From Terrirubrum flagellatum (GTDB taxonomy: Bacteria; Pseudomonadota; Alphaproteobacteria; Rhizobiales; Beijerinckiaceae), in NCBI RefSeq assembly GCF_022059845.1, contig NZ_CP091851.1:1612001-1676000 (forward strand): 64,000 bases of DNA, given 5' to 3'. Shown here one piece after another: positions 1-7,345 of this stretch. The notes under the pieces are model-generated. The model was given only the letters and a program-made list of their open reading frames with translations, had not been told where the DNA came from and made no database searches. The first letter of the stretch is position 1. Every line of letters begins with the position of its first letter. Position numbers and translations under genes: made by a program.

Positions 1-1
1 G

Positions 2-70
2 AAGGCCAAGCGCAAAGTGGGTCGTCCGCGCAAGGCCAAGGCCGCTGCGCCGGCTATGCCGTCCGCCTAA
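2..70 (+). CDS. 3' end of a basic Lys/Ala/Pro-rich protein (partial)
   Basis: The window opens inside a plus-strand reading frame that ends at a TAA at 68-70. The visible tail is KAKRKVGRPRKAKAA followed by PAMPSA. The GRPRK core resembles an AT-hook, a short minor-groove DNA-binding motif, so a nucleoid or transcription-associated protein is possible. The protein body lies outside the window and the family cannot be named. A strong intrinsic terminator follows 45 bases later. Confidence 0.55.
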   Translation, partial: KAKRKVGRPRKAKAAAPAMPSA

Positions 71-115
71 CTCCTGACATCGTGCGGCGCTGGGCATCGT
101 GCCATCGCCGCGCAC

Positions 116-148
116 AAAAAAGCCCCGGTCTCACGGCCGGGGCTTTTT
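116..148 (+). terminator. Intrinsic terminator
   Basis: A GC-rich hairpin (AAAAAGCCCCGG / CCGGGGCTTTTT) with a T-run on the plus side and an A-run on the other. It ends the partial gene at 2-70 and could also serve the convergent minus-strand gene at 218-553, since the A/T flanks make it bidirectional. Confidence 0.85.
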
Positions 149-217
149 CTTTGTCCTGACGCGACGACCGTTTGCGGATGGCGATCGCCGCGTGCGGGCG
201 TCTCGCGCAAGCGCGCG

Positions 218-553
218 TCAGACGCCGGCGGCCTTGAGCCGCGTGTTGCAGGCTGACCAGAACTGCGGCCATTTCTGTCCGTTGGTGGCGTTGGCGGACT
301 TCGCGTTCGCCCATTCAGCGCTGCAGCGCTTGCGTCTTTCGGCGAAGACGCCAGTCGATTTCGCCCGCCCCTTCGCCTTCGTTTTCGGCTCATCGGGCGT
401 CGTCGCGGGCGCTGTCGCAGCTGTTGATGTCGATGGCTGCGCGGTTGTCGCGGCGGGCGTGGGCGTCGCTGCAGGGCGTCGCAACGGATTTGTCTGCGCG
501 AAGGCGGCGGCAGCGGAAGCCGCGAGAAGGAGCGCGGCTGCTAGGGTCTTCAT
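218..553 (-). CDS. Small secreted protein with C-terminal WPQFWSACN motif
   Basis: 111 aa. The start at 553 is chosen because it has an AAGGAG site ten bases upstream and begins a clear Sec signal peptide (MKTLAAALLLAASAAAAFA, cleavage likely after AFA). A low-complexity Pro/Thr/Ala stretch follows (about residues 22-55). The C-terminal domain has two cysteines (RCSAEW and WSACNTRLK) that could form a disulfide. Such small periplasmic proteins are common and uncharacterised in Rhizobiales; there is a loose resemblance to PsiF-type repeats. Function unknown. The frame continues upstream to 1267 but that part is antisense to the GST gene and is not believed. Confidence 0.75.
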   Translation of the reverse strand: MKTLAAALLLAASAAAAFAQTNPLRRPAATPTPAATTAQPSTSTAATAPATTPDEPKTKAKGRAKSTGVFAERRKRCSAEWANAKSANATNGQKWPQFWSACNTRLKAAGV

Positions 554-706
554 GACGGATATTCTCCTTGCTGGGATCATCCGTTCGGCGTCGCCCCGGC
601 CCGTCGCCATCAGGACGCCGCAGCTTACATCTGCGTGAGGCGCACTTGGCAAGGCGTCACGCCAGCGCAATCGTGCCGCCATCCCACCCGCACAGGATCC
701 GCTCCC

Positions 707-1411
707 ATGGCGCAGAAGCTCATCGAACTCCATTACTGGCCGACGCCGAACGGCTGGAAGATCTCCATCATGCTCGAGGAATGTGCGCTCCCCTATGATG
801 TGAAGCTCGTCAACATCGGCAAGGGCGAGCAGTTCAAACCTGAATTTCTCGCCATCTCGCCGAATAATCGCATGCCTGCGATCGTCGATCCCGATGGCCC
901 TGGCGGGGAGCCGATCTCGGTGTTCGAGTCCGGCGCCATCCTGCAATATCTCGGACGCAAGACCGGAAAATTCTATCCGTCGGACGAGCGCAAGCGCGTG
1001 CAGGTCGAGGAATGGCTCTACTGGCAGATGGGCGGGCTCGGCCCGATGTCGGGGCAGAACAATCATTTCCGGCACTATGCGCCGGAGCGCATTCCCTATG
1101 CCACGAACCGCTACACCGACGAGGTGAACCGCCTCTATGGCGTGATGGACAAGCGGCTCGCGCAGCATGAGTTCCTCGCCGGCGAGTATTCGATCGCTGA
1201 TATGGCCTGCATCGGCTGGACGCGCGGCCATGAGCGGCAGGGACAGGACATCAACGAGTTCCCGCATCTGAAGCGCTGGCTCGACGCGGTGCAGGCAAGG
1301 CCCGCCGTGCAGCGCGGACTGGCTGTCGCGGCGGAAGCGCGCGCGCAGAGCAATCTCGCGACCGACAAGGAGGCGCAGAAGATCCTCTTCGGCCAGCGGG
1401 CGCGCGCCTGA
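707..1411 (+). CDS. yfcG: Nu-class glutathione S-transferase (YfcG/YghU-like disulfide-bond oxidoreductase)
   Basis: 234 aa, cytosolic. Residues 1-85 form the thioredoxin-like GSH-binding domain (YWPTPNGWKISIMLEE; VFESGAILQYL is the E-S motif that contacts glutathione). Residues 90-210 are the helical C-terminal domain with GPMSGQNNHF and EYSIADMA. The Q-N-x-H-F and IPYATNRYTDEVNRLYGVMD segments match the Nu class typified by E. coli YfcG, which reduces disulfides with two bound GSH rather than conjugating xenobiotics. The start at 707 is the first methionine that aligns with the fold; the 24 codons upstream are open but uncharacteristic. Stands alone. Confidence 0.9.
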   Translation: MAQKLIELHYWPTPNGWKISIMLEECALPYDVKLVNIGKGEQFKPEFLAISPNNRMPAIVDPDGPGGEPISVFESGAILQYLGRKTGKFYPSDERKRVQVEEWLYWQMGGLGPMSGQNNHFRHYAPERIPYATNRYTDEVNRLYGVMDKRLAQHEFLAGEYSIADMACIGWTRGHERQGQDINEFPHLKRWLDAVQARPAVQRGLAVAAEARAQSNLATDKEAQKILFGQRARA

Positions 1412-1463
1412 GCGCTTCGGTGTGTTGATCGCGCGCGGCGCTATCCGCCCCGCGCTCGATATT

Positions 1464-1673
1464 TCACTTGATCGGGATAGTCACCGTGAGCATGCCGCCC
1501 CATTGCGGGCCGCCGCCATTCTTGTTTTCATTGATATTGCCCTTCATGCAGGGGATCGCGCGCAAACTCATCAGGGAGAGTGCGCGCGCTTCGGCGTGCG
1601 AATAGTGCGGCGCCGCACTGCAGTCGCGAAAACCGGCCGAATAAATACGGTGTCGGGCAGGCGCCTTATCAGT
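1464..1673 (-). pseudogene. Possible gene remnant, C-terminal part of a small protein
   Basis: A minus-strand frame too short for ordinary callers reads from a TGA at 1674-1676 to a TGA at 1464-1466, about 69 codons. It has a protein-like composition, including RDCSAAPHYSHAEA, IPCMKGNINENKNGG and a terminal GGMLTVTIPIK. The only ATG (1569-1571) would give 35 aa and lacks a good Shine-Dalgarno. It lies immediately 3' of the DUF2147 gene, overlapping its stop region. It reads like the tail of a secreted protein whose 5' half was lost, but a genuine short gene with a non-ATG start is possible. Confidence 0.35.
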
Positions 1674-2040
1674 TCACGCGCGACCAGGTCACCGACTTGC
1701 AGATAAGGCCCGCGAGCGCGCAGCCGCGCGTGGTGAGCTTGTCGCCGGCGAGCGTCATCTTGCCGGTGTAGGTCTTGCCGTCTTCGGGATTGAAGGCCTT
1801 GCCTTCCCACGCATTGGCGCCGGCGGGCTTCATGTCGAAGAAGACGCGCTGTCCGACCTTGGCGGGGCTGTCGGCCGATTTCAGCCAGGTGATCGTGCCG
1901 CAGAGCGCGCCGCCGCAAGGCGCGATGCGCACGCGGGATTCGCCCGTGTCGCGCGCCCAGACGCCCGTCGCGTCGTCAGCGTAAGCCTGCGCTGCGCCCG
2001 CGAGCAGCAGGCCCGCCGCTGCAAGAATTCGATATCGCAT
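1669..2040 (-). CDS. DUF2147 family secreted protein
   Basis: 123 aa. The start at 2040 follows a GGAGGAG six bases upstream and gives a signal peptide (MRYRILAAAGLLLAGAAQAYA). The mature part shows the DUF2147 pattern: TGVWARDTGESRVRI near the N-terminus, CGGALCGTITWL, then GKAFNPEDGKTYTGKM and the closing GCALAGLICKSVTWSRV. DUF2147 proteins are small periplasmic beta-rich proteins of unknown role, often near stress or envelope genes. Four cysteines could pair as two disulfides. Transcribed alone; the neighbour at 2133 runs in the same direction with a 92-base gap. Confidence 0.88.
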   Translation of the reverse strand: MRYRILAAAGLLLAGAAQAYADDATGVWARDTGESRVRIAPCGGALCGTITWLKSADSPAKVGQRVFFDMKPAGANAWEGKAFNPEDGKTYTGKMTLAGDKLTTRGCALAGLICKSVTWSRVN

Positions 2041-2132
2041 CTGAGACTCCTCCCGAATTTTCGGCGATCCTTCCATATCGGATGGCCGTGGTGAACCATG
2101 CGCTGCGGCGACGACTGCGCGCCGGGCGTTCG

Positions 2133-2675
2133 TCATCGCAGCGGCCAGCTCGCCATGCGGCGCATGCGGCCAATCAGCGTGGCGTCGAGCGAGCCTGAGC
2201 CATAGTCGATGTCGGCGATGCGCCAGCGCTTCGCCTGGCTGTCGAAGACGCCGGTGACGATGAGCCGGCGCGCATTCCCCGCGATGCCGAGATCAACCGT
2301 CGCGCGACGCTCGCCATCGGGCGCCGGCGTCGAGGCGACGCGATTGAGGATGATCTCGCGATTGGGCAGCGCGCCCCAGCCGAGGACGAGATGCAGGATC
2401 GGACCGTCGGGCTCGCTCGCCGGTAGCGTATGCTTCCGGCTCTCGACGATGAGCGCGCGCACTTCAGGCGTGAACAGGTCGAGCGTCGCGTCTCCAGAGG
2501 GGGATGCGGGGCTCTTGTTCCGCGCGATCTCGTCCCCGTAGAGCCTGACGACCCAGGCCTCGAAGCCCGCCTGATTGTCCTGCGCGCGGGCTTGCTGGAA
2601 GGTTGCGGCGAGAAGTCCCGCCGCGATCGCCGGGGCGAGGCTGCGCCTGTCAAAGGCCGTCTTGAAGACCCTCAT
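2133..2675 (-). CDS. Secreted protein, DUF3828-like
   Basis: 180 aa from the start at 2675, which opens a signal-peptide-like N-terminus (RRSLAPAIAAGLLAATF, cleavage near QARAQ). The mature domain runs FEAWVVRLYGDEIARNKSP, TLDLFTPEVRALIVES, HLVLGWGALPN and ends with a beta-rich RWRIADIDYGSGSL. The FTPELRALI and RWRI.DI.Y elements recall DUF3828/DUF3887 periplasmic proteins. No catalytic motif is visible and the function is unknown. An upstream in-frame methionine (2723) is less likely because it would mask the signal peptide. Same direction as the DUF2147 gene downstream, possibly cotranscribed. Confidence 0.7.
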   Translation of the reverse strand: MRVFKTAFDRRSLAPAIAAGLLAATFQQARAQDNQAGFEAWVVRLYGDEIARNKSPASPSGDATLDLFTPEVRALIVESRKHTLPASEPDGPILHLVLGWGALPNREIILNRVASTPAPDGERRATVDLGIAGNARRLIVTGVFDSQAKRWRIADIDYGSGSLDATLIGRMRRMASWPLR

Positions 2676-3025
2676 GGGCGATTCCGTCCCGGCCGGCGCG
2701 CGGCGTCGACCTCTCGCCTTCATCAGCCGGAGCGGCCGCCATCGCCGATGTGCTGGCCCGCACCGCGCGTGCAGGCGCAGCTTTATCGCCGGTCAGGGCG
2801 ATTTCCCGGAAATGGTGAACCCAAACCCAATGGAATCGGCCGGATTGAGTTGAAATGACACGATTTTTCCACGGCGCGCGGGAGACCCCGCTGTTTCTGC
2901 GCCGCCCTTCACCGCCGGTTTACGACGCGGCTTAAGCGCTCGTTTGAGCCTGTGCGCCAGCATACTCCCAAGACGGCGGGGATGGGGTTCCCTGACGTCG
3001 TCCAAGAAAACACGGGGACAGCATC
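2676..3025. other. Intergenic region, no gene seen
   Basis: About 350 bases between divergent genes. Open frames here are short, lack ribosome sites and mirror GC bias. It presumably holds the promoters of the DUF3828-like gene and of the Sel1-like gene; I see no convincing -35/-10 pair, operator or repeat. Confidence 0.5.
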
Positions 3026-3286
3026 ATGGGACGTTTTGAATTCCGGAGCGAACAGCTCGAAACCGCGGCGACGCCGGCGGAGACCTATCTGGCGCTTGGC
3101 ATGGCGTCGATCTCGGGCCGCGATGGCGAGCCGGATCGCGTCGAGGCGCACAAGTGGTTCAACATCGCGGCGATCCGCGGCTGCCGCGAGGCGGCGGCGC
3201 GTCGTGGCGAGGTCGCCATCGAGATGTCGGCCGAAGAGATCGCCCAGGCCCAGCGCGCCGCGCGCCAGTGGCTGACGCTGCACTAA
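3026..3286 (+). CDS. Small Sel1-repeat-like protein
   Basis: 86 aa, soluble. Residues 18-58 read AETYLALGMASISGRDGE then VEAHKWFNIAAIRGC, which is one Sel1/TPR-like helical repeat (the A-x-KWFNIAA signature). A second helix pair follows, MSAEEIAQAQRAAR. Stand-alone single-repeat proteins of this length are widely conserved in Rhizobiales and are uncharacterised; Sel1 repeats mediate protein-protein contacts. A GGGGACAGC precedes the ATG. No operon partner is visible. Confidence 0.8.
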   Translation: MGRFEFRSEQLETAATPAETYLALGMASISGRDGEPDRVEAHKWFNIAAIRGCREAAARRGEVAIEMSAEEIAQAQRAARQWLTLH

Positions 3287-3477
3287 GCGCCTGACGGCCT
3301 TTCCAGACTGGCCTCAGCGCCGCCTGAGGGCGGCGCGGGCCTGCCGGGCTTTCCCGCTGAGGGTTTCGCGCCGGAAAGCCTTGCCGAAGTTCCTGCCGCT
3401 GCGGCCTTGTCATCGCCGCGATGCTTCGCTATCTCCCCGGCGCGATCCGGGCCCGGCCACAGCGCTGAGCCTCCTGT

Positions 3478-3551
3478 TGGGGGATCGTCTAACGGTAGGA
3501 CTGCAGACTCTGACTCTGCCTGTCTAGGTTCGAATCCTAGTCCCCCAGCCA
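3478..3551 (+). tRNA. tRNA-Gln (anticodon CTG)
   Basis: The acceptor stem TGGGGGA (3478-3484) pairs with TCCCCCA (3541-3547), then G73 and an encoded CCA. The anticodon arm is GCAGA-CTCTGAC-TCTGC, giving anticodon CTG. The T arm is CTAGG-TTCGAAT-CCTAG. All stems pair. A tyrosine integrase remnant lies just downstream, so the 3' end of this tRNA is probably an old attachment site. Confidence 0.97.
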
Positions 3552-3699
3552 ATCCGGCCCTTCCCTTTGTGAAATAAGAGAAATCTGCCGGCGATTGCGG
3601 GTGCTCTCGCAATGGTCTGTGGGTGTTGCGCTCGCTCGCCATCCTAAGACAGTTGGCGGGCTGACTCGACTTCGCTCGCGTCGGGAAGTGGATAAGGGC

Positions 3700-3891
3700 C
3701 GCACAGACGTTGCGTCACATCACGGCTGGCGGCATCGTTTCAAATCACTGGGGAATGAGGCTGGGATGGACGGGCAGGCGCTCGACGCGATCCGAGGGCA
3801 TGCGGCGCGCGCAGCCGGCAAGGGCTATGGCGACGTACGGCTTAGGGCGCGCAATCGCGATCTCTCAGCTACCCAGACGCCTCGCAGGTAG
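3700..3891 (+). pseudogene. Tyrosine recombinase (phage-type integrase) C-terminal remnant
   Basis: The frame at 3709-3840 reads HHGWRHRFKSLGNEAGMD, LDAIRGHAARAAGKGYGDV. This is the end of a phage integrase: the HxxR box (HGWR), the GH box, and the catalytic tyrosine in GYGDV. The first catalytic arginine and the whole N-terminal part are missing. After GYGDV the natural continuation (AIAISQLPRR) sits in another frame, so the gene is also frameshifted. It lies 150 bases from the tRNA-Gln 3' end, where such integrases insert. A non-functional scar of an integrated element. Confidence 0.75.
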
Positions 3892-3921
3892 AGCGGCGTC
3901 GCAGGATAGGGGGCGGTCTTG

Positions 3922-5916
3922 ATGACAACAGGCAATCTCTTTTTCGACCAACGCTTCCTCACGAAACATGCGGGAACGATAATAACTGACCCCACAACTG
4001 CCGTGGTGGAGTTGGTCGCCAACGCATGGGACGCTTACGCTACTCAGGTCTCGATTAGTTGGCCTTATCGCGGAACGACTCAGCCTTTCACGATTCAAGA
4101 CAACGGCAAAGGGATGTCTGCCGCAGAATTTGAGGCTCGTTGGTCCACGTTGGACTACGATCGGCTCAAGCATGACGGCGCCCAATCCACGCCGCCCGCT
4201 GACCTAGCTGGCATGCCGCCTCGACAGGTGTATGGGAGAAACGGAAGGGGCAGACACGCGGCGTTCTGTTTTGGCGAATCCTATCAACTGACGACGTGGC
4301 GTGACGGCGAGTACCAACGCTACCTTGTTGAACAGACGATCACGCAACCGATTTCTTGGCGCTTAATCAACTCCGGCAAACACGCGGGTCACGGAACAGA
4401 AATAGTGGCGATCAAGCCGTCGCAAATAAATGTCTCGCAAGATCAGGTGCGGGAGGCGATTGGTATGCGTTTCTTGCTTGATCCCAATTTCGTTGTAGCT
4501 GTGAATGGGACAGAGGTATCGTTCGAGGATATACCTAAGCACGTGAAGGAAAGTATTTGCGAAGTGCCGTTGCAGGGGACTGCACGAATATTGATGATAG
4601 ACTCTTTAAAGTCCGATCGCACAACCAAGCACCACGGTATTGCGTGGCGCGTTCTAAATCGCCTTGTCGGCAAGCCGGGCTGGGGCGGCAGCGACTATGA
4701 ACGCATTCTCGATGGTAGAACGCGCGAAGCAAAGCGCTATACATTTCTCGTTTTTGCGGATTTTCTTTCTTACGCAGTGAAACCCGACTGGTCAGGATTC
4801 GATCCAAACCATGTCGGCTGGCATCTAGCTCGAACTGCCGTTCAAGATCATATCAAAGCACTTCTAAGAGCTTATGAGAGCGAAGAGAAGAGCAATTCGA
4901 AAGCACTGGTGAAGTCGCGCGTTGGTACTCGGCTTAAATTGGTTCCACCCGCTGGCCGCGATCGATGGAACGCTTTCGTAGATGAAGTGATCGAATCGTG
5001 TCCTTCAATTTCAACAGATGAAGTGACAGACCTTGCGGAAATACTGGCAAAGCTAGAGCAGTCATCATCGAAATATGGCTTAATATCGCAATTGCATGCG
5101 ATGCCTTTAGACGACTTGGATAGACTTCATCAGTTGCTGAGCGATTGGACAGTTCAGACGGCGAAAGCGGCGCTTGATGAAATTCAGACGCGCCTAAAAT
5201 TAATTGCAGAACTTGACGCAAAAATTCGTGACCTAAAGGCGGATGAATTGCATGATCTCCAGCCGCTGTTTGAAAGAGGTCTTTGGATTTTTGGTCCTCA
5301 GTTCGAGAGTATTGAATTTACCTCAAATCGCGGAATGTCAGAGGTCATTCGTCGCATCTTTGGCAAGCAGGATGTGGGCTCAAGAAATCGTCCAGACTTC
5401 GTGATTTTGCCAGATAGCAGTCTCGGCTTCTATTCAAGGGATGGATTCGGCGCAGATCATGAAGCTAGCCGAGTAGCAAGCCTTGTGATTGTAGAACTAA
5501 AAAAACCAGGAAAAGTAATTAGCACGGAAGAAAAAGGTCAGGCTTGGAAGTACGTGAAGGAATTGATCGATCGAGGAATGATTGATGGAAGCTGCGAAGT
5601 AAATTGCTTTGTCTTGGGCTCTTCGATTGATCCAACAGAGAACTCGGTCACAACGCACTATAATGAAATGGTTCGCGTTCATCCTTTCACATTCAGCATG
5701 TTTTTGCGCCGCGCAGAAAGCCGCATGCTGAATTTGCGATCGAAGTTGGCGGATGCACCTTTCCTAAAAGAACAAGGTCTCGACGTTGAAGCCTTCGTGG
5801 CTGCTGAAAACGACTCATCCGCGAGCAATGATTTATTTGGACCTTTATCTGAAAACGAATTGGCAACGATGAGGTCTAGAGCTCGAGCGGATGCGTCTGC
5901 GCGAAGCTTAGTCTGA
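3922..5916 (+). CDS. GHKL ATPase fused to a putative PD-(D/E)XK nuclease domain; candidate anti-phage effector
   Basis: 664 aa. The start at ATG 3922 has AGGGGG upstream (a TTG three bases earlier is equally placed). Residues 8-200 are a GHKL (Hsp90/MutL/MORC-type) ATP-binding fold: N box ELVANAWDA (30-38), G1 DNGKGM (60-65), glycine-rich lid GRNGRGRHAAFCFG (105-118). Residues 200-310 resemble the transducer region and 360-440 are helical. Residues 442-565 look like a restriction-type nuclease: LQPLFERGLWIFG, RPDFVI (490-495), VIVELKKPG (522-530) and QAWKY. The RPD...ELK pattern and the preceding E-x-G-LWIFG recall DUF4263/Shedu-type PD-(D/E)XK domains. No transmembrane segment. The base composition is more AT-rich than the neighbours, and it follows an integrase scar at tRNA-Gln, so transfer is likely. 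Domain fusion is inferred by eye; function is not known. Confidence 0.8.
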   Translation: MTTGNLFFDQRFLTKHAGTIITDPTTAVVELVANAWDAYATQVSISWPYRGTTQPFTIQDNGKGMSAAEFEARWSTLDYDRLKHDGAQSTPPADLAGMPPRQVYGRNGRGRHAAFCFGESYQLTTWRDGEYQRYLVEQTITQPISWRLINSGKHAGHGTEIVAIKPSQINVSQDQVREAIGMRFLLDPNFVVAVNGTEVSFEDIPKHVKESICEVPLQGTARILMIDSLKSDRTTKHHGIAWRVLNRLVGKPGWGGSDYERILDGRTREAKRYTFLVFADFLSYAVKPDWSGFDPNHVGWHLARTAVQDHIKALLRAYESEEKSNSKALVKSRVGTRLKLVPPAGRDRWNAFVDEVIESCPSISTDEVTDLAEILAKLEQSSSKYGLISQLHAMPLDDLDRLHQLLSDWTVQTAKAALDEIQTRLKLIAELDAKIRDLKADELHDLQPLFERGLWIFGPQFESIEFTSNRGMSEVIRRIFGKQDVGSRNRPDFVILPDSSLGFYSRDGFGADHEASRVASLVIVELKKPGKVISTEEKGQAWKYVKELIDRGMIDGSCEVNCFVLGSSIDPTENSVTTHYNEMVRVHPFTFSMFLRRAESRMLNLRSKLADAPFLKEQGLDVEAFVAAENDSSASNDLFGPLSENELATMRSRARADASARSLV

Positions 5917-6003
5917 AGAAGCTGCCGAAGTCTTACTAAGTATTTTTCCGAAGATGACTCCACGATGACGCAAGAGCAGGTTGGCGTCGTTCATTAGAAC
6001 GCT

Positions 6004-6008
6004 GGAGG
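6004..6008 (+). promoter_or_regulatory. Ribosome binding site deciding a TTG start
   Basis: GGAGG six bases before the TTG at 6014. It favours that codon over the upstream in-frame TTG at 5981, and the resulting N-terminus is a clean signal peptide. Confidence 0.6.
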
Positions 6009-6013
6009 AAGCT

Positions 6014-6337
6014 TTGCGTGTATTTATTGCGGGCACCATCTTAGTTGCGACTGCTGTCGGAGCCGTGGCGCAGACAGTTCTTATTCCGGCTGCACCGGCG
6101 GTGGTTGCCTCGCCGGGCGTCCTCGAACAAATACTCGCTGAGCTCAAGGCTATCCGCGCCGAGCAGGCGGCGCGCAGGATCACGCCAATCTTCGTTCCCT
6201 ATGCTTGTGATTCTGGTCCCGAGTCTTGCAAGATCAGCGCGAATACGACGTGCATCAACATCGGCTATAAGGCCGCGGTGTCACCTTCGCCTATTGCTGC
6301 TCCAAACTTCGACAAGGGCTTCTGGTGCCGCGACTAA
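6014..6337 (+). CDS. Small secreted protein with cysteine pairs
   Basis: 107 aa from a TTG start. The N-terminus MRVFIAGTILVATAVGAVAQ is a signal peptide with cleavage after AVA. The mature protein has a short helix (VLEQILAELKAIRAEQAAR) and then a cysteine-rich tail (ACDSGPESCKI, TTCINIGYKA, KGFWCRD) whose four cysteines could form two disulfides. No family recognised. It lies between the GHKL gene and ordinary chromosomal genes, possibly still inside the transferred segment, but its composition is nearer to the chromosome. No visible link to the ATPase. Confidence 0.6.
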   Translation: MRVFIAGTILVATAVGAVAQTVLIPAAPAVVASPGVLEQILAELKAIRAEQAARRITPIFVPYACDSGPESCKISANTTCINIGYKAAVSPSPIAAPNFDKGFWCRD

Positions 6338-6373
6338 CTTAACCCCAGGATCCTAGCGTCGATCGCGCCCCCC

Positions 6374-7279
6374 TCACGGCATCGGATAATCGTCCGCGTT
6401 CAGCACCCAGCCCTTCTTCTCCGAGAAATCCAGCCGCGGCGGCGAGAAGATGTCGACGAGCTGGTTGAGGCCTGGCTCCATGCCGCGCGTCGTGTGGATC
6501 GCCGGCGGCGGGATCACCGTCACCGACGGCGATTTCACATGCTCATGCGTATCCTCGCGCCACTGCGTCATGTCGACGGTCCAGGGCCAGCGCAGATGGT
6601 GGATGAAGGAGCCGTCGACCGCGAGCGAGCATTGTTCGAAATCGTCGTGATGATGCGGCGACAGCTTGTGGATGTCGCGCGGCCCCATCTGCGGCGCGAG
6701 ATAGTTCACCATCACGGTCGTGCAGCGCCAGATGCGGCCGAAGCGGCCGGGCTCGTCGGGCACGTCGAGCGAATAGGTCCTGATCTTGAAGCCGCCCTTC
6801 GGCGCCGGCCACATCTTGTAGGGCGGCAGGTTCGGATGCGGCGTCGCGTAGGATTTCGCATTCGAGCATTTCGCGTTGAGGTCGGGCGACTGCGCGGAAA
6901 AGAGCCGGCACGCGCGGCCGCCTTTCGCGAGCGTGATTGAGCCTTCGCCCGGCGGCATGATGATGAGGGAATAGCCGTCGATCGTCTCGGTCTGGCCCTT
7001 CGCCGTCGCCGTGACCGGCGTATTTTTGTCCGGGACGATCACGACATATTCGTCGAGCTGGTTGTCGCGTTTGAACGTTGCGCCGGGTTTGGCATCGGTC
7101 CAGGCGAGCACATAGTTCTGGCCGCGATGCCACCAGGTCCTGCCGTTGGCGTCATCCTCCTGCGGCGTCTCCTGATAGAAGAGGCCATATTCGGCGCCGG
7201 CGTAGGTCGATGGCGGCGGCGCCGATGCGGAGGCCGTGGAGGCGAGGGCGGCTCGCGGATCGGACTTGTCGTACATCAT
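6374..7279 (-). CDS. Bicupin-like protein of the catabolic locus
   Basis: 301 aa, no signal peptide. Two beta-rich halves: residues 55-135 (YVLAWTDAKPGATFKRDN, YVVIVPDK, SLIIMPPGEGSI) and 190-285 with the metal-type motif HHHDDFEQC (209-217) and a later histidine in AIHTTRG. The pattern HxH-x3-E...H is the usual cupin iron/manganese site. Its substrate is unknown; possible roles are a dioxygenase or isomerase acting on the compound imported by the neighbouring ABC system. The start is the tandem ATG at 7279/7276 after AAGGAG. Last gene of the minus-strand unit, 66 bases after livH. Confidence 0.7.
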   Translation of the reverse strand: MMYDKSDPRAALASTASASAPPPSTYAGAEYGLFYQETPQEDDANGRTWWHRGQNYVLAWTDAKPGATFKRDNQLDEYVVIVPDKNTPVTATAKGQTETIDGYSLIIMPPGEGSITLAKGGRACRLFSAQSPDLNAKCSNAKSYATPHPNLPPYKMWPAPKGGFKIRTYSLDVPDEPGRFGRIWRCTTVMVNYLAPQMGPRDIHKLSPHHHDDFEQCSLAVDGSFIHHLRWPWTVDMTQWREDTHEHVKSPSVTVIPPPAIHTTRGMEPGLNQLVDIFSPPRLDFSEKKGWVLNADDYPMP

Positions 7280-7345
7280 GGTCTCCTTCGCCTGTGAGGC
7301 AGGCGCCTGTCATTTTGAGAGGCGGCGGCGGGGCGTTGACGCTGG

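Noticed and set aside
218-1267. 349-codon version of the small secreted protein gene
   Set aside because: The first 238 codons are antisense to the GST gene; the signal peptide and ribosome site support the start at 553.
6338-6373. Possible far attachment site of the tRNA-Gln element
   Set aside because: The GGATCCTAG here resembles the tRNA T arm only over nine bases and lacks the acceptor sequence, so it is not a convincing direct repeat.
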